From NCBI RefSeq assembly GCF_004803895.1, contig NZ_CP021978.1:8184001-8248000 (forward strand): DNA of 64,000 nt. The letters run 5' to 3'. The notes below the pieces were generated by a model, which was not told where the DNA came from, did not search any database, and saw nothing but the letters and a program-made list of their open reading frames with translations. The stretch is from Streptomyces hawaiiensis. Lineage in GTDB: Bacteria; Actinomycetota; Actinomycetes; Streptomycetales; Streptomycetaceae. Both the position numbers and the translations under genes were made by a program. Of this stretch, positions 42,711 to 51,376 are shown piece by piece; the stretch's first letter is position 1, and each line of letters begins with the position of its first letter.

Positions 42711-43661
42711 TCAGTCGTTCAGCAGCACCAGCTTCCCCGTGGTCCGGCCGGTGTCGCCCAGGGCGTGTGCCTCCGCCGCGTCGGACAACGGGAACGTCCC
42801 GGCGATCGTGGCGCGCAGCTTCCCGGCCTCGGCCAGTTCCGCGATCGCCTCCATGCCGCTGCGGTCGGCGTCCACCAGCATCCGCAGCGCCCGCACACCG
42901 AGCCGCTCGGCCTCCTCGTAGAGGTCGTCCGAGCCGCCCGGGAGGATCGAGACGAGGACACCGCCGGGGCGCAGCACGCGCAGCGAGCGAAGGGAGTTGT
43001 CGCCGCCGATCGTGTCCAGGACGACGTCGGCGTCCTTCACGGCCTCGGTGAAGTCCGTCTCCCGGTAGTCCACCGCCTCGTCCACACCGATCTCGCGCAG
43101 GAACTCGTGCTTGCCCGCGCTCGCGGTACCGATCACGTACGCACCGCGCGCCTTGGCGATCTGGACCGCCACATGTCCGACCCCGCCGGCCGCGGCGTGG
43201 ATCAGCACCCGCTGCCCGGGCCGGAGGCCTGCGTGCTCGGTCAGCGCCTGCCAGGCGGTGAGCGAGACCAGCGGGAGCGCGCCCGCCCGGGTGTGGTCGA
43301 CGCCGGCCGGCTTCCGGGCCAGGGCGCGGACCGGGGCGATGACGTACTCGGCGTGCGAGCCGTGCCCATAGGGATACGGCAGCATGCCGAAGACCTCGTC
43401 ACCGGGCGCGAAGGCCACGACGCCGATGCCGACCGCCTCCACCACCCCGGAGACGTCCCAGCCCAGGACGAAGGGCGGCTCGCCCAGGAACCCGCCGGTC
43501 GCACGGTGCTTCCAGTCGGTCGGGTTGACCCCGGCGGCCCGCACCCGGACCAGTACCTCGTTCGGCTTCGGTACCGGGCGCTCGATCTCCACTTCCTTCA
43601 GGACCTCGGGGCCGCCGAGGACGTCCTGGCTGATGGCTCGCATCGTCTTCTGTGTGCTCAT
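42711..43661 (-). CDS. NADP-dependent quinone-oxidoreductase-like enzyme (zinc-less MDR)
   Basis: 316 residues from the ATG at 43659-43661; a TTG two codons earlier is possible and neither has a ribosome site. MDR fold without the zinc-ligand cysteines: GWDVSGVVEAVG, NADP motif IHAAAGGVGHVAVQIAKARG, and the C-terminal GKLVLLND. Typical of NADPH:quinone reductase or enoyl-reductase-like enzymes, possibly detoxifying reactive carbonyls. Divergent from a GlxA-type regulator whose inverted repeat lies between the two. Confidence 0.88.
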   Translation of the reverse strand: MSTQKTMRAISQDVLGGPEVLKEVEIERPVPKPNEVLVRVRAAGVNPTDWKHRATGGFLGEPPFVLGWDVSGVVEAVGIGVVAFAPGDEVFGMLPYPYGHGSHAEYVIAPVRALARKPAGVDHTRAGALPLVSLTAWQALTEHAGLRPGQRVLIHAAAGGVGHVAVQIAKARGAYVIGTASAGKHEFLREIGVDEAVDYRETDFTEAVKDADVVLDTIGGDNSLRSLRVLRPGGVLVSILPGGSDDLYEEAERLGVRALRMLVDADRSGMEAIAELAEAGKLRATIAGTFPLSDAAEAHALGDTGRTTGKLVLLND

Positions 43662-43697
43662 GGTCAACCAGCGTGCCCGTCTTCACGCCGCACGCCA

Positions 43698-43734
43698 ATG
43701 GCACGATTGCCAACCTTCGATAGGATCGTGCCAT
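43698..43734. promoter_or_regulatory. 10-bp inverted repeat covering the GlxA-type start codon
   Basis: ATGGCACGAT (43698-43707) and ATCGTGCCAT (43725-43734) are exact inverse complements with a 17-base spacer. The right arm contains the first two bases of the regulator's ATG. Candidate operator for autoregulation and for control of the divergent oxidoreductase. TAGGAT (43721-43726) between the arms could be the -10 of a leaderless promoter. Confidence 0.75.
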
Positions 43735-44677
43735 GCGACGTGAGCGAGTGGTGGTCCTGGCCCTGGACGGGGTGTACCCCTTCGAGCTGGGCATCCCCAG
43801 CCGGATCCTCGGCGCGGCCGACGGCCGCTACGAGGTCCTCACCTGCTCGGTCGACGGCCGCCCGGTGCGCACCAACGCGGACTTCGGCGTCACCGTGGAG
43901 CACGGCCCCGAAATCCTGGCCACGGCGGGCACGGTGGTGATCGCGCCCGTCACGCCCGACCGGCTGACCGACGAGGTGTCCGACGACGTCCTGGCCGCCC
44001 TCGCGTCCATCCGCCCCGGCACCCGCATCGTCTCCATCTGCACCGGCGCCTTCGTCCTGGCCGCCGCCGGTCTCCTCGACGGGCGGCGGGCGACCACCCA
44101 CTGGCTGGTCGCCGACCACTTCCGGCGCCTGTTCCCGCGCGTCGACCTCGACCCGGACGTGCTCTTCGTCGACGACCACCCCTTCCTCACCTCAGCCGGG
44201 GCCGCCTCCGGCGTGGACATCTGCCTGCACCTCGTCCGCAAGGACCACGGCAGCCGCCTGGCCAACAGCGTCGCCCGCCGCTGTGTCGTCCCGCCCTTCC
44301 GGGACGGCGGCCAGGCCCAGTACATCGAGCAGCCCGTCCCCGAGCGGGGCGCCGCGAGCACCGCCGCCACCCGCGCCTGGGCCCTGGAGCGCCTCGGCGA
44401 ACCGCTCACCCTCGCCGACCTCGCCGACCATGCCCGGATGAGCCTGCGCACCTTTGCCCGCCGCTTCCACGACGAGGTGGGTCTCAGTCCCGGCCGCTGG
44501 CTGATCCAGCAGCGTGTGGTCCGGGCCCGGCATCTGCTGGAGTCCAGCGACCTGACAGTGGATCAGATCGCGGGCCGGGTCGGCTTCGCGACCGGCGCGT
44601 CCCTGCGCCAGCACCTGAACGCGGCGATCGGCGTCTCCCCCCAGGCCTACCGCCGCACGTTCCAGACCGCGCGCTGA
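43733..44677 (+). CDS. GlxA-family transcriptional regulator (DJ-1/PfpI plus AraC HTH)
   Basis: 314 residues. N-terminal DJ-1/PfpI-like domain (~5-170) with the nucleophile-elbow-like VSICTGAFVLAAAGLLDG, then two AraC-type HTHs (~215-310: LADLADHARMSLRTFARRFH and VDQIAGRVGFATGASLRQHL). Activator or repressor; the PfpI-like domain probably senses a ligand. The ATG at 43733 has no ribosome site and follows TAGGAT by six bases, so it may be leaderless. Likely controls the divergent quinone oxidoreductase. Confidence 0.9.
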   Translation: MRRERVVVLALDGVYPFELGIPSRILGAADGRYEVLTCSVDGRPVRTNADFGVTVEHGPEILATAGTVVIAPVTPDRLTDEVSDDVLAALASIRPGTRIVSICTGAFVLAAAGLLDGRRATTHWLVADHFRRLFPRVDLDPDVLFVDDHPFLTSAGAASGVDICLHLVRKDHGSRLANSVARRCVVPPFRDGGQAQYIEQPVPERGAASTAATRAWALERLGEPLTLADLADHARMSLRTFARRFHDEVGLSPGRWLIQQRVVRARHLLESSDLTVDQIAGRVGFATGASLRQHLNAAIGVSPQAYRRTFQTAR

Positions 44678-44800
44678 CGCCGGAGGCACGCGTGCGCGGC
44701 CTGGCGTACAGCCCAATTCCACTGGCAGCAAAGCCATTTGTCGACCTGTTGCCTTCTGTCGGAGCGTGACGGAACCCTCACGTCCGGCCGGGGGGCGAAG

Positions 44801-44831
44801 TTGATCCTTTCGGGCCCAAACCCGATAAGGT
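44801..44831 (+). promoter_or_regulatory. Possible conservon promoter
   Basis: TTGATC (44801-44806) and TAAGGT (44826-44831) with a 19-base spacer, about 110 bases before the cvnA ATG, in a 265-base gap. A moderate match only; the spacing is at the upper limit. Confidence 0.35.
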
Positions 44832-44942
44832 TCCGATCGGCGCTGCGAGTTGACGCGATCGCGTTCAGTCGACTCGCGGTGCGTACTCATGAGTGCGGTC
44901 CACACACCCCCCTGTTCGATCGTGTTGCTTCGAAGGATGCAG

Positions 44943-46649
44943 ATGGAACTCGCCACTCCGCCACCGGCGGCGCGGGCCCCTGTCGCCTGGTACAGCTGGT
45001 GGTTGTTGCCGCTGGGCTTGGGAGGCGGGACCGTTGCCGCCACGTTCATGAGCTCGGAGCGAATAACCGCAGCCGTCGCCGGACTCGCGGCGACGGCGGC
45101 CGGTGCCGTGTGCGTACGGCTGCTGCTACGCACCCGGGCACAACTGCACCGGGCGGAGGGCTCCTTCCGTACCACGCAGGCCGAGCACAACCAGCAGTGG
45201 CAGCAGCATGTGGCGGGCCTGGAACGCAAGTTCGCCGCCGAGCGGGCCGGCCTGGAAGCCCAGCTCAACGAGCAGAACGCGACGTACGAGCGGCGCCTGG
45301 CCGACCAGAGCGCCACGTACGAGACGCAGCTCGCCGAGCACTCCCGGGCCTACGAGGAACGGCTGACCGAGCAGGCCACGTCCTACGAGGCCCAGCTCGC
45401 CGACCAGGCCGAGGTCTGGCAGGAGCAGCTCTCCCACCAGCTCGCAGCGGTCGCCCGGCTCGCCGACGAGCAGCTGCCCGACGCGATGGAGAAGCTGCGC
45501 GCCGGCGACGCCATCGACGACCTGCTGCCCACCGTCAACCAGTGCGCCAAGGTCAGTTCGGAGCTCCAGGCCGAACTGCGCAAGCTGCTGCGCACCTCCC
45601 TGATCGGCCTGGAGGCGGAGTTCGACCGCTCCACCTCCGCCGAGCAGGCCGTGATCAGCATCGGCAACCGCATCCACGTCCTGACCAGCAAGCTCCGTGG
45701 CCGTCTGCACGAGATGCAGGGCGAGCACGGCCGGCTGCCGGCCGTCGCCCGGGGCCTGATGGAGCTCGACCAGGAGCTCGGCCCCGCCGACTCGCTCGCC
45801 GCGAGCATCGGCGTGCTCGGCGGCTCCGACCGGCCCGGACGGCAGTGGCAGGAGCCGCAGCGGCTGCTGAGCGTGGTGCGCGGCGGCATCGGCCGGATCA
45901 AGGACTTCCACCGGATCCAGGTGCGCCACCTGCCCGAACTCGGCGTCGACGGCGGCCTCGTCGACCACCTCACACTGATCCTGGCCCACCTCTTGGACAA
46001 CGCGGCCCGCTACTCGCCGCCCACCGAGCCGGTGCTCATCTCCGGCAAGGAGGTCCCCAACGGCGTCGGCATCGAGATCCAGGACTCCGGCAAGGGCCTG
46101 AGCGAGGAGAAGAAGCGCGAGGCCGAGCACGCCCTCGCGGGCACCGCGCCCGGCGCGGGCCTCGGCGGCATCACCGAGGACGCCAACATCGGCCTGCGCG
46201 TCGTCGGCGCCGTCGCCCGCCGCTACGGCATCCGCGTCACCTTCGCGGACTCGCCGTGGCTGGGCACCTCCGTGGTGGTCGTGGTCCCGCACAAGTACTT
46301 CAGCCCGCTGCCCACGGCCGCGCCCGCCCCGGAGGTCCGCACCGCCGCCCCGGCCCGCGAGACGCTCAGCGTGCCCGAACCACGGGCCGCGCAGGCCGAG
46401 ACCGGGGAGACCACGCCCGGCGGACTGCCCCGGCGCCGCAGCAAGCGGAACGAGACGGAGGCGCCCAGGCCGGCCGAGCGGACCGAGCGGGGCGCCGTCG
46501 CCGCCGTACCGCCGGACGCGTCCTTCTCGGGTCTCGCCGCCTTCGCCACCGCCGGACGCGACGCGGCGGAGGCCTCCGAGGCGGCCGACGACCGCGACCC
46601 CCTCGCCGGACGCGAGTACACCGAGCACCGCACCGAAGAGAGCGACTAG
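44943..46649 (+). CDS. cvnA: Conservon sensor-kinase-like protein CvnA
   Basis: 568 residues; ATG at 44943 chosen because AAGGA lies five bases upstream. Two membrane helices (~14-36 and 41-62) are followed by a coiled coil with five 11-residue repeats (108-162, starting LNEQNATYERR). A C-terminal HATPase domain (~340-445) carries N-box LLDNAARYSPP, G1 IQDSGKGLS and a variant G2 ANIGLRVVG. No clear HisKA phosphorylated histidine. The last ~120 residues are disordered and rich in Pro/Ala/Glu. In S. coelicolor, CvnA forms a membrane complex with CvnB-D and regulates development and secondary metabolism. Confidence 0.92.
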   Translation: MELATPPPAARAPVAWYSWWLLPLGLGGGTVAATFMSSERITAAVAGLAATAAGAVCVRLLLRTRAQLHRAEGSFRTTQAEHNQQWQQHVAGLERKFAAERAGLEAQLNEQNATYERRLADQSATYETQLAEHSRAYEERLTEQATSYEAQLADQAEVWQEQLSHQLAAVARLADEQLPDAMEKLRAGDAIDDLLPTVNQCAKVSSELQAELRKLLRTSLIGLEAEFDRSTSAEQAVISIGNRIHVLTSKLRGRLHEMQGEHGRLPAVARGLMELDQELGPADSLAASIGVLGGSDRPGRQWQEPQRLLSVVRGGIGRIKDFHRIQVRHLPELGVDGGLVDHLTLILAHLLDNAARYSPPTEPVLISGKEVPNGVGIEIQDSGKGLSEEKKREAEHALAGTAPGAGLGGITEDANIGLRVVGAVARRYGIRVTFADSPWLGTSVVVVVPHKYFSPLPTAAPAPEVRTAAPARETLSVPEPRAAQAETGETTPGGLPRRRSKRNETEAPRPAERTERGAVAAVPPDASFSGLAAFATAGRDAAEASEAADDRDPLAGREYTEHRTEESD

Positions 46650-46653
46650 TCCC

Positions 46654-47064
46654 ATGACGCAACAAGGAACAGATGTGAGCTGGGCGCTCCGCGATCTCGT
46701 CGAGAGCATCCAGGAGATCCGCTTCGCCCTCGTGGCCTCCAGCGACGGCAAGGCCATCACCTCCTACGGCGCCGAAGACCCCGACGACGTCGACCGCTTC
46801 GCGGCCGTGGTGGCCGGCCTGCAGGCCCTGGCCCAGCCGGTCGCCGAGCAGTTCCCCAAGTACGCCGGGCAGTTGCGCCTGGCGATGATCGAGGTGGACG
46901 GCGGGCACCTCTTCGTCGTGCGCGCGGGTGTGGAGACGTACCTCGGTGTCCTCGCCAGGGAAGGCCTCGACCAGGGCCTGCTCGGGCACCAGATGAGAGA
47001 CCTGGCCCGCAGGATGGGTGAGCTCCTCGGCACCACTCCGCGCCTGGAGGAGCACTCTGGATGA
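46654..47064 (+). CDS. cvnB: Conservon roadblock/LC7 protein CvnB
   Basis: 136 residues, a single roadblock/LC7 domain, starting WALRDLVESIQEIRFALVAS and containing VDGGHLFVVRAG. In conservons CvnB pairs with the GTPase CvnD, like MglB with MglA, and helps couple it to the kinase-like CvnA. It starts five bases after the cvnA stop and overlaps cvnC (ATGA at 47061). Cytoplasmic, probably dimeric. Confidence 0.94.
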   Translation: MTQQGTDVSWALRDLVESIQEIRFALVASSDGKAITSYGAEDPDDVDRFAAVVAGLQALAQPVAEQFPKYAGQLRLAMIEVDGGHLFVVRAGVETYLGVLAREGLDQGLLGHQMRDLARRMGELLGTTPRLEEHSG

Positions 47065-47432
47065 GTGCTCCCCGCAAGCCGTCGGACCCGTCCGGTCTCG
47101 AGCGCTACTACGTCCTCACCGGGGGGCGCAGCGGACCGGGCGGTTCGGCGTCGAGCCTCGACGTGGCGACCCTGGTCGTCTCCCGCGCCGCCCCGTTACC
47201 GGGCATGCAGCACGAGCACGAGGAGATCCTCCGCCGCTGCCGCGACCCGCTGTCGGTCGCCGAGCTCGGCGCTCACCTCGGGCTCCCCTTCAACATTCTC
47301 GCGGTGCTGCTGTCCGACCTGCTGGACGCAGGTCGCGTCGAAGCCCGTAACCCCATCCCGGCACACCAAGCCGGCCGCGGGCCCGACCTCGCGCTCCTTG
47401 AGGAGGTACTCAGTGGACTTGAAAGGCTTTGA
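47061..47432 (+). CDS. cvnC: Conservon DUF742 protein CvnC
   Basis: 123 residues, DUF742 (PF05331). Typical features: an N-terminal YYVLTGGRS followed by LDVATLVVSR and a winged-helix-like CRDPLSVAELGAHLGLPFN, ending in the EVLSGLERL helix. Function unknown; constant third member of conservons. ATG at 47061 overlaps the cvnB stop, and its 3' end overlaps cvnD by 20 bases, so the operon is translationally coupled. Confidence 0.93.
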   Translation: MSAPRKPSDPSGLERYYVLTGGRSGPGGSASSLDVATLVVSRAAPLPGMQHEHEEILRRCRDPLSVAELGAHLGLPFNILAVLLSDLLDAGRVEARNPIPAHQAGRGPDLALLEEVLSGLERL

Positions 47433-48015
47433 CCAACCCGGAGGCTCGGCCGGGGACACCCGCTCCGTGAAGGTGATGATCGCCGGCGGGTTCGGTACCG
47501 GGAAGACCACCATGGTCCGGTCGGTCAGCGACATCAAGCCGCTCACCACCGAGGAGACCCTCACCCAGGCCAGTGCCGACGTCGACCATCTCATCGGCGT
47601 CGCCGACAAGACGCAGACCACCGTCAGCCTGGATTTCGGCAAGATCGGCATCAACGAGAGCCTGGTGCTGTACCTGTTCGGCACGCCCGGGCAGGAGCGG
47701 TTCTGGTTCCTGTGGAACGGGCTGTTCAAGGGGGCCCTCGGCGCGATCGTCCTGGTGGACACGCGCCGCCTGGAATCCAGTTTCCGGGCGATCGAGGAGA
47801 TGGAACGGCAGGAAGTCCCGTTCGTCGTCGCGCTGAACGTCTTCCCCGACTCGCGGAACTACCCGGCCGAGGAGATCCGGGACGCCCTGGACATCCCCGA
47901 GCACACTCCGGTCGTGGCCTTCGACGCCCGCGACCGGGCCTCCAGCCGGGACGTCCTCGTCGCACTGATCCACCATCTGAAGGAACGCTCGGCCGTGGCC
48001 CTGGAGCCCCGATGA
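47413..48015 (+). CDS. cvnD: Conservon MglA-like small GTPase CvnD
   Basis: 200 residues from the GTG at 47413, with GGAGG upstream inside cvnC. P-loop GGFGTGKTT (25-33), a switch-II-like GTPGQERF (90-97) where Ras proteins have DxAGQE, and a changed guanine motif (LNVFPDS in place of NKxD). This fits the conservon ATP/GTP-binding proteins, which may bind GTP with altered specificity. It would act as a switch with CvnB. Overlaps cvnE by ATGA. Confidence 0.93.
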   Translation: MDLKGFDQPGGSAGDTRSVKVMIAGGFGTGKTTMVRSVSDIKPLTTEETLTQASADVDHLIGVADKTQTTVSLDFGKIGINESLVLYLFGTPGQERFWFLWNGLFKGALGAIVLVDTRRLESSFRAIEEMERQEVPFVVALNVFPDSRNYPAEEIRDALDIPEHTPVVAFDARDRASSRDVLVALIHHLKERSAVALEPR

Positions 48016-49262
48016 ACGACTCGACCGAATCCGGACTCCAGGCCGTGCGGGGCTGCCCCGTCGCCCACCACGGGGCCGACCTGACCAGGCTGTACGGCCC
48101 GGACGCCGCGACCGACCCGGTGGGCATCTACGAGCGGCTGCGCAAGGAGCACGGCTCGGTCGCGCCGGTTCTGCTCGAAGGCGACGTGCCCGCCTGGCTG
48201 GTCCTCGGCTACCGCGACAACCGGCGGGTGCTCGACAACCCCCGCCAGTTCAGCCGGGACGCGAGGATCTGGCGGGACTGGCGGGAGGGCCGGATCGAGG
48301 AGACCTCGCCGATCATGCCGATGGTCGGCTGGCGCCCCGACTGTGTGTCCCAGGACGGCGAACCGCACCGCAGGCTGCGCGGCGCCGTCACCGACGGGTT
48401 GCAGGCGGCGGCCGCCCGGGGCATCCGGCGGCACGTCACGTACTTCGCGAACAAGCAGATCGACGCGTTCGCCGACGCCGGGCGCGCCGACCTCGTGGCC
48501 GACTACGCCGAGCAACTGCCGATGCTCGTGCTCACCAGGATGCTGGGTCTTCCCGCGGCGGACGGGCTACGCCTGATCGAGTCGTGCGCCGAGGTCTTCA
48601 AGGGCGGTGAGGGCGCCCTCGAGCACAACGACCGGATCATGCAGATCCTCGCGGAACTCGCCGAGCGCAAGCGGGCAGAGCCGGGCTCCGACTTCGCCAC
48701 GGCCCTGCTGGAGCACCCGGCCGGCCTCGACCACGACGAGGTCGTCAGCCATCTGCGCCTGGTGCTGATCGCCGCGCACACCACCACCAGCAACCTGCTG
48801 GCCCGGGTCCTGCAACGGGTCCTCACCGACTCCGCCCGGCTGTCCGGTCTGGTCAGCGGGGAGCTGAACATCTCCTCAGCGGTGGAAGAGGTCATGTGGG
48901 ACACCCCGCCGCTGTCCGTGCTGCCGGGCCGGTTCGCAACCGCCGACCTGGAGCTCGGAGGCCATCACGTCCAGGAGGGAGAACTGCTCATCCTGGGCCT
49001 GGCCGCCGGCAACGTCGACCCGGAGGTACGGCCCGACCCGGCCGTCGCCGTGCAGGGCAACCAGTCGCACCTGGCGTTCAGCTCCGGACCGCACGAGTGC
49101 CCCGGGCAGAACATCGGCCAGTCCATCATCGAGATCGGCGTGGACGTCCTGCTGCACCGGCTGCCGGACCTGCGCCTGGCTGTACCGCCGGAAGAACTCA
49201 GCTCGACCGCCTCCACGTGGGAGTCCCGGCTGGACAGCCTGCCGGTCGAGTTCGCCGTCTAG
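48012..49262 (+). CDS. cvnE: Conservon cytochrome P450 CvnE (CYP157-like, lacks ExxR)
   Basis: 416 residues. I-helix LIAAHTTTSN, heme loop FSSGPHECPGQNIG with Cys363 as the iron ligand. At the K-helix the sequence is AVEEVMWDTPP, so the ExxR arginine is Trp296; the CYP157 family in S. coelicolor conservons is known for the same loss. The protein may be a structural or sensory partner, or an atypical enzyme. ATG at 48012 overlaps the cvnD stop. A strong terminator follows 15 bases after its own stop. No ferredoxin gene is adjacent. Confidence 0.92.
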   Translation: MNDSTESGLQAVRGCPVAHHGADLTRLYGPDAATDPVGIYERLRKEHGSVAPVLLEGDVPAWLVLGYRDNRRVLDNPRQFSRDARIWRDWREGRIEETSPIMPMVGWRPDCVSQDGEPHRRLRGAVTDGLQAAAARGIRRHVTYFANKQIDAFADAGRADLVADYAEQLPMLVLTRMLGLPAADGLRLIESCAEVFKGGEGALEHNDRIMQILAELAERKRAEPGSDFATALLEHPAGLDHDEVVSHLRLVLIAAHTTTSNLLARVLQRVLTDSARLSGLVSGELNISSAVEEVMWDTPPLSVLPGRFATADLELGGHHVQEGELLILGLAAGNVDPEVRPDPAVAVQGNQSHLAFSSGPHECPGQNIGQSIIEIGVDVLLHRLPDLRLAVPPEELSSTASTWESRLDSLPVEFAV

Positions 49263-49277
49263 GCCACGCCGGCAGAC

Positions 49278-49308
49278 CGTTGCCCGGCCGGCTTCCGGCC
49301 GGGCAACG
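49278..49308. terminator. Conservon terminator hairpin
   Basis: A perfect 14-bp stem CGTTGCCCGGCCGG with a 3-base loop CTT, no U tract. It starts 15 bases after the cvnE stop and lies 121 bases before the stop of the convergent gene at 49430. Confidence 0.9.
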
Positions 49309-49429
49309 CCATGCGTGGGTGCAGGCGGTGGCTCACACACCCAGCAGGTCGTCAACCTGAGCTGCGTCCGGGGAGTTCGGCCGTGGCCACGGGGCACTCC
49401 TCGGTGGCGGAGCCTTCAGGGTTGACGCG

Positions 49430-51160
49430 TCAGCCGTCGAGCCAGTCGCCTGCGACGCCCGTGGGACGGTATCCCGTGGCGTTCCAGAGGAAATGCGGGT
49501 GGGCACAGCCGAACATGTAGGCGAGCAGTGCGGTGTCTTCCCGCCCGGTCTGAGGGTCGTGCAGGGTGTGGAACCTCTCGGATCCGACTACGCCGGCGTC
49601 TTGTTGGACATGACGGGCGCGCTCCGGCGATGGCGCGGCGCTGGATGCCTCCACGGCGGCGATGTAGGTGCGGCGCAAGATCTCCCATGTGCTGTCCGTG
49701 TTGCCGTACCAGGGGCCGTGCAGTGCTTCGAAGGCATGGAGCTCGGCGTCGAAGAGGGGCCATGTCCGGGGGTATTGGGCTCGACAGCGTGCGGACAGCT
49801 CGGCGGTCCGGGTGCTCAGTGCTGGTGCGGTGGGCCGCGGGGCGATGGTGAGGGTGGTGCCGTGGGTGAGGATGCCGGTGCACGGGTTGGGCTGCAGGTC
49901 GCACAGCGGGCACTCCTCGGCCGGGGGGAGGCCCTCAGTGATGCCGTCGAACCACAGGGCGTGGCGGCCCGTGAGCCCCATCCAGACGATGGTGGTGTTC
50001 ATCAGCCAGGTGTTCCACATCGGGCTGTGGGCCTCGGGCATGCAGCCGTACTTGACGAGGGCTATCGCGCAGGCGGCGTAGAGCGCCTTGGTGTGGGTGG
50101 GCATGTCGGCGAGCCAGAAGTTGCTGATCTCGCCGGTGAGGGCGTCGGCTCGTACATCGGCCATGTCGTCGATGACGCGGCACAGCAGCAGGGAGGCGAG
50201 GTTCTCCTCCTGCCAGAGTTCGGTGTCGGGGGCGACGTGCCAGAACAGGCAGTCCAGCATCTGCAGCGCTGAGTAGGTGCTGTGACTGAGCGGGTTGGTC
50301 TGGGGGAGCATGACGCTGCCCGCGTCGTGCTGCTGGAGCCAGTACTCGTCGACGGACCGCTTGTGGGCTGCGAAGAGTCCGGAGACCAGGGCCCGTGCGC
50401 TGTTGGTGCTGAAATTCTCGGCCAGGCGGCCCTCGACGTGCCGGGTGAGGCGCGTTGTGTCGATGGTGTCGACCACGCGTTTGTATTCGTGGAAGACGAG
50501 GATGTCGTCCTCGAAGCGGTGGCGGTGGCCCAGGTCTCGTTCGAGGTCGTTCATCTGCCGGGTCCAGGACCATCCACCGGTCAGGACGCTGTCGAGTTCC
50601 CGGCGGTGCGGCCAGGTCTTGACGGTGAGGGGACGACCGGCGCTCTGCCGCCAGCGGTAGTCGTCCAGCGTGCGTGCGGGGGGCGCGGGCAGCCGACGGC
50701 ACAGAGCGCAGGCGCAGACGTTTGTCTGCTCCTCCTCGCGCGGCGGGGTGAGTGCCCGGCTCCTCCAGGCCCCTTCCAGCATCGCGCAGGTCAGTCTGCA
50801 GACCTCGATGTCGGTGCTGACTTGGGGGAAGGCTGCTTCGATCATGCGCAGGCTGGTGTCGAGGTGCCTCAGCCTGGCGTAGCCCTCCTCGTCGGGCGGG
50901 AGAAACGCGGGCCGCGCCAGATGGAGGGCTCCCTCCACACGCAGCGTGGTGCTGGATTGAGGGGAGCCGAATGCGTTCAGCCGCTGCTGAGCGGCGTTCT
51001 GGGACCTTCGGTACTGCTCCGTGCTCCCATTGATGTGTTTCACCAAGAGGCGGGCCAGGGTGTTCCCTGCCTCCGTGGGGTGGAGCTGGGCGCCTGGCTG
51101 CGCCGGGAGCGAGCTGTCGGCGGACGCCTCCGGAACAGCACCTGCGACTCGAGATTTCAC
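49430..51160 (-). CDS. Unknown protein with Asp-rich DDxxDxxxD motif (possible isoprenoid-related enzyme)
   Basis: 576 residues from the GTG at 51158-51160 (GGGAG six bases upstream). No family recognised. The sequence is largely helical without membrane segments. LLLCRVIDDMADVRADALTG contains Asp331, 332, 335 and 339, like the Mg-binding Asp motif of class I terpene or prenyl synthases. The NSE triad is absent; the only NDxx segment (MNDLERDLG) lies earlier. Two cysteine clusters (149/151/154 and 417/420/427) may bind metal. Codons such as AAA, TCT, GCA and GTT are more common than in the neighbours, suggesting transfer. Convergent to the conservon and downstream of a terpene-synthase remnant. 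Confidence 0.72.
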   Translation of the reverse strand: MKSRVAGAVPEASADSSLPAQPGAQLHPTEAGNTLARLLVKHINGSTEQYRRSQNAAQQRLNAFGSPQSSTTLRVEGALHLARPAFLPPDEEGYARLRHLDTSLRMIEAAFPQVSTDIEVCRLTCAMLEGAWRSRALTPPREEEQTNVCACALCRRLPAPPARTLDDYRWRQSAGRPLTVKTWPHRRELDSVLTGGWSWTRQMNDLERDLGHRHRFEDDILVFHEYKRVVDTIDTTRLTRHVEGRLAENFSTNSARALVSGLFAAHKRSVDEYWLQQHDAGSVMLPQTNPLSHSTYSALQMLDCLFWHVAPDTELWQEENLASLLLCRVIDDMADVRADALTGEISNFWLADMPTHTKALYAACAIALVKYGCMPEAHSPMWNTWLMNTTIVWMGLTGRHALWFDGITEGLPPAEECPLCDLQPNPCTGILTHGTTLTIAPRPTAPALSTRTAELSARCRAQYPRTWPLFDAELHAFEALHGPWYGNTDSTWEILRRTYIAAVEASSAAPSPERARHVQQDAGVVGSERFHTLHDPQTGREDTALLAYMFGCAHPHFLWNATGYRPTGVAGDWLDG

Positions 51161-51376
51161 ACCGGTCTCCCAATGAGCTGTGGTCCTGGCAACGGAATCG
51201 ATCGACCGTGGTCGTCGACCGGCCGTGTCCGGGAATCTTCTGTACTTTCCGCGACGGCCTCGCCGGACAGCCGGACTCACGCGACCGGCTTTGGCTCCTG
51301 CTACGAACGACCGCGAGGGGCACGACTGCTGCGATGACGGCACTCCTGCCGCAAGGCGAGCACCTGCATCGCCGCC

